Shown here piece after piece: positions 1 through 5,893 of a DNA stretch of 7,946 nucleotides. The first letter of the stretch is position 1. The number at the start of each line of letters is the position of its first letter. Position numbers and translations under genes: made by a program. The notes under the pieces were generated by a model. It was not told the origin of the DNA. It saw only the letters and a program-made list of their open reading frames with translations, and searched no databases. Source of the stretch: Solirubrobacteraceae bacterium (GTDB lineage Bacteria; Actinomycetota; Thermoleophilia; Solirubrobacterales; Solirubrobacteraceae); NCBI GenBank assembly GCA_024710825.1, contig JANJUA010000410.1, forward strand, positions 1 to 7,946, written 5' to 3'.

Positions 1-399
1 CCGGGTCACGATGCCGACGAGCTCGCCGCGGCTGACCACCGGCAGCCGGTTGACACCGTGCTCGGTCATGCGTTCGGCCGCGCTGGTGATCGGCGCGTAC
101 GGCGCCACGGTGATCGCCGGAGACGTCATCGCCTCGCCCGCGGTCCGCGCGTCGAAGCGCTCCTCCTCGCGGTCGGGGCCGCGGCGAAGGATCCGCTCCA
201 GCGCACCCGCACGATGTGGCTCGTGAACCTCCTTGGCCAGCACGTCGGCCTCGGAGACGACGCCGACGAGCGTGCCGTGCTCGTCGACCACCGGTACTCC
301 CGACACCGCGCGCTCGACGAGCAGGCGCGCGACGTCGAGCAACGGCGTGTCCGGTCGCGCCGTCGCGACGTCGGGCGTCATCACGTCTTCGACCCGCAT
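1..399 (-). CDS. CBS-domain-pair protein, C-terminus cut by window edge
   Basis: The frame is open from ATG 399-397 to the left edge, giving 133 residues with no stop; the 3' end is missing. Two CBS motifs are visible. The first spans about residues 4-55, begins with VEDVMTPDV and contains SGVPVVDEHGTLVGVVSEAD. The second starts at about residue 88 with EAMTSPAITV and contains GVNRLPVVSRGELVGIVTR at the edge. A charged linker (about residues 60-86) joins them. CBS pairs (Bateman modules) typically bind adenosine nucleotides and act as stand-alone cytoplasmic sensors or stress proteins in actinobacteria; the ligand here cannot be told. The start is set by AAGGAG (411-406), 6 nt upstream of the ATG. 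The gene follows the ZIP transporter gene in the same direction after a 124-nt gap, so co-transcription is possible but not shown. I see no convincing promoter or terminator in that gap. Family identification is secure; the specific role is unknown. Confidence 0.93.
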   Translation of the reverse strand, partial: MRVEDVMTPDVATARPDTPLLDVARLLVERAVSGVPVVDEHGTLVGVVSEADVLAKEVHEPHRAGALERILRRGPDREEERFDARTAGEAMTSPAITVAPYAPITSAAERMTEHGVNRLPVVSRGELVGIVTR

Positions 400-405
400 C
401 ACCAG

Positions 406-411
406 CTCCTT
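406..411 (-). promoter_or_regulatory. Shine-Dalgarno of the CBS-domain gene
   Basis: On the minus strand AAGGAG is followed by the 6-nt spacer CTGGTG and then ATG. The last three spacer bases form an in-frame GTG (402-400). The optimal spacing favours the ATG at 399 over that GTG, which would add only one residue. Confidence 0.75.
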
Positions 412-523
412 CCTCTTGGCTTGACGGCGAAGTCTGCCTTAGCCTGCCGATCGGCGGGCGGCGGGGCATCCGCGGGCCGCCGGCGACCTGGCGTCAGGGG
501 CTCACGAGCCACCGGGACCCGCG

Positions 524-1276
524 TCAGCCGAGCGCGTTGTCCAGCGTCATCATCAGCGCAAAGCCCACGAGGAGCGCCAGCGAGGCGATCCGCTCGTTGC
601 CGCGCGCCTGCGACTCGGGAATGAGCTCGTCGACGGTGACGTAGAGCATCGCCGCACCGGCGAACGCCAGCGCGACCGGCAGGATCCCGGCCGCGACGTC
701 GAGCATGGCGTACGCCGCGAACGCGGCGACGGGCTCGACCGCGCCGCTGCCCAGCGCCACGAGGACCGAGCGGGCGGGGCTGAGGCCGGCCGCCAGGAGC
801 GGCGCGGCGACGGCGAAGCCCTCGGGGATGTTCTGCACGCCGATGGCGACCGCGAGCGGCAGCCCGAGCTCCGGGCCTCCCGCCGCGAACGCGGTGCCGA
901 CCGCCATCCCCTCGGGGAGGTTGTGGATGGTCATCGCGGCGAGGATCAGCACGGCGCGGCGCTGCGTCGCCATGCCGACCGTGCTCGGCCGCCCGCGTTC
1001 GGCGAACCGAGCATGGACATGGGGCAGGAAGCGGTCGGCCGCCGCGATGAACGCCCCACCGAGCGCGAAGCCGAGCAGCACCTGCCGGAGCGATCCCGCG
1101 TCGATCGCGGGCACCAGCAGGCTGAACGCAAGCGCCGCGAGCATGATCCCGCTGGTGAACCCGAGCAGCGCGTCGAGCAGCCGTTGCGACGGCCTGCGCA
1201 GCAGCAGCACGACGAGCCCCCCGATGCCGGTTGCCAGCCCGGAGCAGGACATGGCGATCGCCGCCTGAGCAGTCAC
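524..1276 (-). CDS. ZIP family divalent metal transporter (GufA-like)
   Basis: A 250-residue integral membrane protein, the usual size for bacterial ZIP carriers, which move Zn2+ and related divalent metals into the cytoplasm. About eight hydrophobic segments are visible. Segment IV carries IHNLPEGMAVG (His118, Asn119, Glu122) and segment V carries QNIPEGFAV (Gln148, Asn149, Glu152). These are the paired metal-site motifs of the family. Gln rather than His in segment V is the pattern of the GufA/BbZIP branch. Segment VI has Glu181, segment VII ends in VDELIPES (Asp216, Glu217), and DRFLPHVH (80-87) precedes a short cytoplasmic loop. The frame runs open far upstream, across the start of the divergent gene, so the start had to be chosen. 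GTG 1276 keeps a full first membrane helix (GLATGIGGLVVLLLRR), while ATG 1252 would trim it. No clear Shine-Dalgarno precedes GTG 1276. Metal specificity cannot be read from the sequence. Confidence 0.9.
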   Translation of the reverse strand: MTAQAAIAMSCSGLATGIGGLVVLLLRRPSQRLLDALLGFTSGIMLAALAFSLLVPAIDAGSLRQVLLGFALGGAFIAAADRFLPHVHARFAERGRPSTVGMATQRRAVLILAAMTIHNLPEGMAVGTAFAAGGPELGLPLAVAIGVQNIPEGFAVAAPLLAAGLSPARSVLVALGSGAVEPVAAFAAYAMLDVAAGILPVALAFAGAAMLYVTVDELIPESQARGNERIASLALLVGFALMMTLDNALG

Positions 1277-1284
1277 GGCCGCCA

Positions 1285-1290
1285 ACCGTA
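1285..1290 (-). promoter_or_regulatory. Possible -10 box of the ZIP gene
   Basis: TACGGT on the minus strand ends 8 nt before the chosen GTG (1276). It matches the T-A-n-n-n-T core of an actinobacterial -10 element and is identical to the hexamer before the divergent gene. No good -35 lies 16-18 bp upstream, so this is weaker than its partner. If it is real, transcription starts within a nucleotide or two of the GTG and the mRNA is leaderless or nearly so, which would fit the missing Shine-Dalgarno. Confidence 0.3.
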
Positions 1291-1341
1291 TCCGTACCTG
1301 GAGCGCGCCACGCGCCGCCCTGGAAGATCCTCCGCGACGGG

Positions 1342-1370
1342 TAGGCACAGCGACTCCGCTGCTGTACGGT
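1342..1370 (+). promoter_or_regulatory. Predicted promoter for a leaderless mRNA of the secreted PLC-like gene
   Basis: The -35-like TAGGCA (1342-1347) matches TTGACA at four of six positions. The spacer is exactly 17 bp, and the -10-like TACGGT (1365-1370) matches the T-A-n-n-n-T core. The GTG start follows 6 nt later at 1377, just where transcription would begin. There is no Shine-Dalgarno before this GTG, which agrees with a leaderless transcript. Leaderless mRNAs are known to be common in actinobacteria. The promoter is inferred from spacing and sequence only. Confidence 0.5.
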
Positions 1371-1376
1371 CGCCTC

Positions 1377-3761
1377 GTGAGCCCGTACCGCCTCTGGGCG
1401 CCGCGGTCACCGCGGTCCTCGGCGCTCGCCGCCCTCGCGGCCGTCACGCTGCTCGCCGCCCCCGCCGGCGCGCAGGCGTTCGACACCGGCCCGCACACCG
1501 ACATCACGCGCGACGCGCTCGCCGCCGAGGGCTTCGGCGCCACCGCCAGCGACGTCGTCGTGGTCAACAACTGGTTCGTCGACCTGTACTCGAACTCGTC
1601 GAAGATCCCGCAGTCGGGGCACGCGGACACGGCCGTGTCGATCCTCGGCGCGTTCTTCGAGAACGACGAGAGCTGGCCTCAGTCGGTGCTCGACGCGGCG
1701 AACCGCACGCACTTCGACGCGTCGATCTGGGACGTCGCCAACGTCGGGAAGGCCGAGGCCGAGTGGAACCGGCTGCAGCGCGCCACCACCCAGCAGCTGC
1801 GCAGCATCGTCTCCGCCGGCGGGGCCAACCGGGAGCTCCAGGTGCTCTCCACGATCGGGATGGGCCTGCACGCCGTCCAGGACTTCTACTCGCACTCCAA
1901 CTGGATCGAGAAGCAGGGGGCCGGTGGCGTCGACGGCACCGACTGGTCTCGGCTGACGTTCGGGCTCACGCCGACGTGGTTCGACGTCCCCAAGCCGGCG
2001 CGCGACACCCTCAACGTCTACATCGGCGCCTCGACCGGGCACGAGGATCGCCCGCACGGCGCCTGGAACACCGACGGCAACACATCCATGACGAGCGGGG
2101 TCAACAAGGACTGGCCGGGCCGGCTCGGGTACGCGGACGCGTACACGACCTCGTACTTCGCCACCCGGGAGTGGGTGCGGGCCATACGCGCCGCGCTCGG
2201 CGACGAGGCGCTCTGGCAGCGCACGCTGCGCTACTCAGATCGGCGCGGGGGCGAGCTCGATCACGACCTCCGTGGCGCGCTGGCCATCGGCACGATGACC
2301 GGTCACTGGCAGGGCCAGGGCGAGCCGTGCAACCCGTCGCTGTCGCTGGCGGTGTGTGGCTCGCGCAACGGCCTCGGCGGCGATCTCATCGGCGCGCGCA
2401 GCGCCGTCAACTCGTACTTCGAGGACCGCGGCCGCACGCGCTTCCGCGCCACGTTCCAGGGGCTGATCCCGTTGTTCGCCCAGGAGAGGCCCAACGGCGA
2501 TCTCCTGCCGATCGGCTCGAGTCGGGATCTGCAGGCCTCCACCCGCTTCGTCCGGCTGCGCGTCACCTCGATGAAGGGGGTCGGGCTACGTGCGCTGGGC
2601 GATCCGACGCCCGTCGACCGCGCCGACATGTACTCGCTGGCGACGATCGCCGGCCAGCACTTCCAGTCCGGTGTGATCAACGGCCGCGACAGCTTCGGCT
2701 TCGGGTTGCCCTACGCGCCGTTCGAGTTCATCAATGCGATCCCCGTCGCGGGTCGCTACGCGGAGCCCGTGACGACGATGACCGTCGAGATCCGCACGAG
2801 CTCCAAGGCGTTCGCCGGCACGGACGACGACGTCTTCCTCCGCGTCGGGCAGAACCTCCGCTTCCCGCTCGACAAGCGGCTCTACGACGACTTCGAGCGC
2901 GGCGACCGCGACACGTACAGCGTGCCGATCGACTCCGCGGTCCTCGCCGGCCTGAAGGTCGGCGACATCTCGCGCGTGCAGATCGAGAAGTCGCGCGACG
3001 GGGTCGGCGGCGGCTGGCGCCTGCGCGGCGTCAAGCTCGTCGTCAACGGCCGGACGCTGTACAGCCGCGATGGCATCGAGCGCTGGCTCGAGGACGATCA
3101 CCGCACGTGGCGGGCCCCCGACTTCAGGCCGAGCGGGCCGAGCGGCGCGGCGCTGCCGATCACGCTCGACCTGTGGGACGAGGACTCGAACGTCTACGGC
3201 GGTGACGACCACGGCGACCTCAACCGCTACGACCGCCGCCGACGCCTCGCGCTCGCCTATGTCCCGGGCACCGTCGTGCGCGAGCGCGCAACTGGGGGCG
3301 ATCTCCTCGGCGGCCGGCTCGGCGACGGCGACACGGCATCGGTCACGTACACGATCGAGACGCTCACGCCGACGCCCGCCGCCGCGTCCGCACCGCCTCC
3401 GACGCCCGAGGCGCCGCCGCTCGCCCCGCCGGTCTCTCCGCCGACCGTCGAGCCCCCGAAGCCGCCGGCCCCGAAGCCCGACCTCGTGATCGGCGCGATG
3501 GGCTACGACGAGCCCGTTAAGTACTTCTTCACCGTCACGAACCAGGGCGCCGGCGCCGCGGGCCCGTTCACCGTCGACGTCCCCGGAGAGGGGTCGTTCG
3601 CCATCCCGGGGCTGGCTCCGGGCGCCTCGGCGACGAGGACGTTCCGCACGGCGTGCAAGGTCGCCACCCAGCAGGCGATCGCCGACGCTGCCGGTCAGGT
3701 CGCCGAGAGCGACGAGACGAACAACACGCGCAGCTTCGCCGAGAGCGTCTGTCTGCTGTAG
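1377..3761 (+). CDS. Secreted multidomain protein: zinc PLC/Het-C-like, C2-like, PLAT-like, CARDB
   Basis: A 794-residue exported protein. Residues 1-34 form a signal peptide: Arg-rich start, hydrophobic core ALAALAAVTLLAA, probable cut after GAQA. About 35-315 resemble the zinc phospholipase C fold of Het-C/VWA7-type proteins: PHTDITRDAL, THFDASIW (111-118) and the hallmark LHAVQDFYSHSNWIE. His40, His112, His165, Asp169 and His173 are candidate metal ligands. A C2-like region follows in two pieces (about 390-458 and 592-635, the latter with LDLWDEDSNVYGGDDHGDLN). Between them, about 464-585, lies a PLAT-like domain (GTDDDVFLRV, DDFERGDRDTYSVP, GGWRLRGVKL). A proline-rich linker (664-701) leads to a CARDB domain (702-794) with AESDETNNTRSF. 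Its only four cysteines, 318/327 and 760/792, could form two disulphides outside the cell. It is a single gene, divergent from the ZIP gene and convergent with the hydrolase. Enzymatic phospholipase activity is inferred; it might instead be a non-catalytic surface or lipid-binding protein. Confidence 0.85.
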   Translation: MSPYRLWAPRSPRSSALAALAAVTLLAAPAGAQAFDTGPHTDITRDALAAEGFGATASDVVVVNNWFVDLYSNSSKIPQSGHADTAVSILGAFFENDESWPQSVLDAANRTHFDASIWDVANVGKAEAEWNRLQRATTQQLRSIVSAGGANRELQVLSTIGMGLHAVQDFYSHSNWIEKQGAGGVDGTDWSRLTFGLTPTWFDVPKPARDTLNVYIGASTGHEDRPHGAWNTDGNTSMTSGVNKDWPGRLGYADAYTTSYFATREWVRAIRAALGDEALWQRTLRYSDRRGGELDHDLRGALAIGTMTGHWQGQGEPCNPSLSLAVCGSRNGLGGDLIGARSAVNSYFEDRGRTRFRATFQGLIPLFAQERPNGDLLPIGSSRDLQASTRFVRLRVTSMKGVGLRALGDPTPVDRADMYSLATIAGQHFQSGVINGRDSFGFGLPYAPFEFINAIPVAGRYAEPVTTMTVEIRTSSKAFAGTDDDVFLRVGQNLRFPLDKRLYDDFERGDRDTYSVPIDSAVLAGLKVGDISRVQIEKSRDGVGGGWRLRGVKLVVNGRTLYSRDGIERWLEDDHRTWRAPDFRPSGPSGAALPITLDLWDEDSNVYGGDDHGDLNRYDRRRRLALAYVPGTVVRERATGGDLLGGRLGDGDTASVTYTIETLTPTPAAASAPPPTPEAPPLAPPVSPPTVEPPKPPAPKPDLVIGAMGYDEPVKYFFTVTNQGAGAAGPFTVDVPGEGSFAIPGLAPGASATRTFRTACKVATQQAIADAAGQVAESDETNNTRSFAESVCLL
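3366..3479 (+). other. Proline-rich linker coding region
   Basis: This stretch encodes residues 664-701 of the secreted protein, dominated by Pro, Ala, Thr and Glu in runs such as PPTPEAPPLAPPVSPP. It separates the C2/PLAT region from the C-terminal CARDB domain. Such linkers usually act as extended spacers across a cell wall or between independent domains. Confidence 0.8.
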
Positions 3762-3775
3762 ACCCCGGCGACCCG

Positions 3776-5299
3776 CTAGCCGGCGGCGTCCGCCGCCGGC
3801 AGCCCGAACGGCGCCTGGTCGTCGCGACAGACCGTGCCGCGCGCGGGGGTGACGAGATCGACCAGGTAGCGGACCCGGGCCGCGTCGGTGCAGGCGCTCG
3901 GCAGCTGGTAGCTGGGGTGCCCGTAGCCGGCGACGGTGAGGAGCACGGCGTTGCCCAGCTCCCGCGCGGCGTTGCGGGCGCCGGGGTAGGAGGTGGCCGG
4001 GTCGTACACGTTGCCGATCAACAGCAGCGGGTTAGGGGTCTTCGCGTTCCACGGGCCGGTGTAGCTGCCGGTGCTCTTGGGCCAGTCGGCCGCGCACGGC
4101 GCCCACAGCCACCACCCGAGGACAGGGCCCCACAGCTCACCGGCCTCGGTGGCGCGCCGCATCACCGTCGGCCAGGCGCTCAACGGCCGCCTGGCGGGGG
4201 CGTCGGCGCACTGGATCGCCGCCGACGTGGTCGCCTTGGCGAACGCGTATGCGGTGCGGCCCTCGCGGGCGGCCGTCTCGAGCGCCGACGCGTCGCCGTT
4301 CGCGGCGGCGTCGAGCTGCGCGGCGTACTCGGGCCACGTGTTCGGGTCGCGCAGGGGGGAGAACGTGGTCAGCAGGAGGTCGCTGTAGGTGAGGCGGCCG
4401 GGCGGATCGGCGAGCGGGGCCGGGATCGGCGCCCGGCGCGCCCGCTCGAAGAGCCGGGCGACGCGCGTCTTGACCGTCTCGGGGTAGCGCGCGAGCGCGC
4501 AGCCGGAGGGACCTGCGCCCTGGCACAGCGCGAGGAACTGCTCGAACACGTCATCGGTGCCCGACGCCCCGTTGACGATCCGCGACTCCGCCCCGCGGAA
4601 GTACCTGACCTGGTCGCCGAGCGAGTCGAGCATCATCGCCCGCACGTTCTGCGGGAACAGATTCGCGTAGACGCGGCCGAGCATCGTGCCGTACGAGAGC
4701 CCGATGTAGGTCAGCGCCTTGTCACCCACGCCCTGGCGCAGCGACTCGAGGTCGCGCGCGGTGTCGGCGGTCGAGATGTGGCGCAGGAGCTCGCCGCTGA
4801 CCTGCCGGCAGCGTCGCGAGAGCTGGGCCATCTTGCGCGCGTAAGTGCGCGACGCCGCCGGCGTCGTCGGGATCTGCATGCCCTTCCAGAACCGCTTCTC
4901 GCTTGCGGCGTCGGTGAAGCACCTCACCGGCGCGCTGGCGTTCGTCCCGCGCGGATCCCAGCCCACGACGTCGAAGCGGCCCGCACCCCACTCGTCGAGC
5001 AGCGCGCCGTTGTCGCGCACGATCTCCACCCCGCTCTCCCCGGGTCCACCCGGGTTGATGAAGATCGAGCCGATACGCGCGCCCGGGTCGGTGGCGAGGT
5101 GGCGGATCACCGCAAGCTCGATCGTCGCGCCGTCAGGCTTGGCCCAGTCCAGCGGAACCGCGACCTTGGCGCACTCGAGGCGCTCGCCGCACGCCGTCCA
5201 CGAGATCGACGCCGCGGGCACCTTCTCGGCCGCGTGCGCCGGCGCGGCGATCGAGAGCACCACCGCGCTCGCGATCAGCGTGACGAGACGGGCGATCAT
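3776..5299 (-). CDS. Secreted TAP-like alpha/beta hydrolase (S33-type peptidase family)
   Basis: A 507-residue exported serine hydrolase of the tripeptidyl aminopeptidase-like family common in actinobacteria. Residues 1-23 are a signal peptide (ARLVTLIASAVVLSIAAPAHA, cut before AEK). The fold motifs appear in order: oxyanion-region FINPGGPGESG (80-90), VVGWDPRGTN (111-120), nucleophile elbow GLSYGT (Ser202), acid in GNVYDPATSY (Asp433) and GYGHPSY (His461). The C-terminal part has the family's ending, ARGTVCRDDQAPFGL. Ten cysteines suggest several disulphides, as expected outside the cell. The ATG has AGGAG (5310-5306) 6 nt upstream, located inside the end of the VOC gene. The ATGA overlap implies translational coupling to the VOC gene. 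Family members release N-terminal peptides or hydrolyse esters and amides; the real substrate is not evident. The last codons and the stop lie in or beside a strong hairpin. Confidence 0.93.
   Translation of the reverse strand: MIARLVTLIASAVVLSIAAPAHAAEKVPAASISWTACGERLECAKVAVPLDWAKPDGATIELAVIRHLATDPGARIGSIFINPGGPGESGVEIVRDNGALLDEWGAGRFDVVGWDPRGTNASAPVRCFTDAASEKRFWKGMQIPTTPAASRTYARKMAQLSRRCRQVSGELLRHISTADTARDLESLRQGVGDKALTYIGLSYGTMLGRVYANLFPQNVRAMMLDSLGDQVRYFRGAESRIVNGASGTDDVFEQFLALCQGAGPSGCALARYPETVKTRVARLFERARRAPIPAPLADPPGRLTYSDLLLTTFSPLRDPNTWPEYAAQLDAAANGDASALETAAREGRTAYAFAKATTSAAIQCADAPARRPLSAWPTVMRRATEAGELWGPVLGWWLWAPCAADWPKSTGSYTGPWNAKTPNPLLLIGNVYDPATSYPGARNAARELGNAVLLTVAGYGHPSYQLPSACTDAARVRYLVDLVTPARGTVCRDDQAPFGLPAADAAG
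3779..3800. terminator. Perfect GC hairpin between convergent genes, terminator-like
   Basis: GCCGGCGGCG (3779-3788) and CGCCGCCGGC (3791-3800) are exact inverted repeats around TC. This gives a stem of up to 10 bp, realistically 9 bp with a 4-nt loop. It begins 17 nt after the stop of the plus-strand gene and covers the last codons of the hydrolase gene on the minus strand, ending next to its TAG. Neither side has a T-tract, so a classical intrinsic terminator is not proven. GC-rich stems without U-tracts are a known, less certain terminator type in high-GC actinobacteria. The repeat also encodes the Pro-Ala-Ala-Asp-Ala-Ala tail, so codon bias could have produced part of it. Confidence 0.45.
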
Positions 5300-5838
5300 G
5301 GCTTGCTCCTCTGATTGGGGAAGTCGGCGTGCAGCACGCGCGCGAGCCGCGCGAACCAGCGCGGGTCGACGATCTCGTCCTCGACGCGGACGGCCGCCGG
5401 GTCGTAGCTCGGGTCGAGGCAGTTGACCTCGCCTTCGAAGCCCTCGGGATCGTGGAAGCGGACCGAGAGCATCGGGCCCAGGCGGCGGATGTCACCGCTG
5501 GACGCGCCGACCGCCAGCAGGCGGTCGCGCATCGCCCGCAACGCGGTCTCGTCGACCACCGTGAACCCCAGGTGGTCGAGCCGGCCCCGCTCGAAGATCG
5601 CGGGGGCGAGACCGTACGACTCGGGGTCGTACCCGGGGACCTCGAAGACGTGCAGCATGGCGTCGCCCGCGTGGACGATGGCCTGCCGGGCGTGCCCGGG
5701 CCCGGCGCCGAGCACCATCGTCGTCTCGAGTCCGATCGTGTCCTCGTAGAAGGCGCGGAAGCCTTCCAGATCGGCCGTCACGACGGCGACGTGGCTGATG
5801 CCGCATGCGGCGTGACGGGTCGGGGAGCTCTCACCCAC
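5296..5838 (-). CDS. VOC superfamily protein (glyoxalase/dioxygenase fold)
   Basis: A 180-residue cytoplasmic protein with two beta-alpha-beta-beta-beta modules of the vicinal oxygen chelate fold. Module 1 runs from CGISHVAVVTADLEGFRAFY (His16) to MLHVFEVPG (Glu66). Module 2 runs from RLDHLGFTVVD (His89) to the signature VRFHDPEGFEGEVNC (Glu137). His16, Glu66, His89 and Glu137 fit the usual four-point metal site. A tail of about 40 residues (DPSYDPAAVRVEDE to the end) extends beyond the fold. VOC members include glyoxalases, extradiol dioxygenases, epimerases and resistance proteins; the reaction here is unknown. The frame is open upstream into the regulator gene; GTG 5838 is the only start codon that leaves the first strand intact, though its Shine-Dalgarno is poor. 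Its TGA overlaps the hydrolase ATG (ATGA), so the two form an operon. A palindrome 24 nt upstream may control both. Confidence 0.85.
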   Translation of the reverse strand: MGESSPTRHAACGISHVAVVTADLEGFRAFYEDTIGLETTMVLGAGPGHARQAIVHAGDAMLHVFEVPGYDPESYGLAPAIFERGRLDHLGFTVVDETALRAMRDRLLAVGASSGDIRRLGPMLSVRFHDPEGFEGEVNCLDPSYDPAAVRVEDEIVDPRWFARLARVLHADFPNQRSKP

Positions 5839-5862
5839 GCCCTGGACGGCGTTCAGCGCGAT

Positions 5863-5877
5863 GGAACGATTCGTTCC
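5863..5877. promoter_or_regulatory. Perfect 15-bp palindrome, candidate operator
   Basis: GGAACGA-T-TCGTTCC has two exact 7-bp arms around one central base. It lies in the only gap (5839-5893) between the regulator stop and the VOC start. Its size, perfect symmetry and place upstream of an operon fit a homodimeric repressor site such as those of TetR-family proteins. I see no second full copy in the window and no TetR-type gene. With a one-base centre it is a poor RNA hairpin, but termination of the regulator transcript is an alternative role. Confidence 0.5.
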
Positions 5878-5893
5878 GCCGGGCGACGGGGGC

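Noticed and set aside
498..511. Inverted repeat GGCTCACGAGCC between the CBS and ZIP genes, as a possible terminator.
   Set aside because: The stem is only 4-5 bp with almost no loop and no T-tract; such motifs are frequent by chance at this GC content.
1277..1630. Upstream extension of the ZIP frame to an ATG at 1630 (118 extra residues).
   Set aside because: It would run through the divergent promoter and the signal peptide and early coding region of the plus-strand gene. The extra residues are Ser/Arg/Ala-rich and not part of the ZIP fold.
923..3205. A 760-codon plus-strand frame overlapping the ZIP gene and the secreted PLC-like gene.
   Set aside because: It is out of frame with the recognised domains and its product is Arg-rich and featureless.
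3653..5314. A 553-codon open frame on the plus strand, opposite the hydrolase.
   Set aside because: Low-complexity Arg/Gly/Ala translation. The opposite strand carries a complete signal peptide, catalytic triad and good Shine-Dalgarno.
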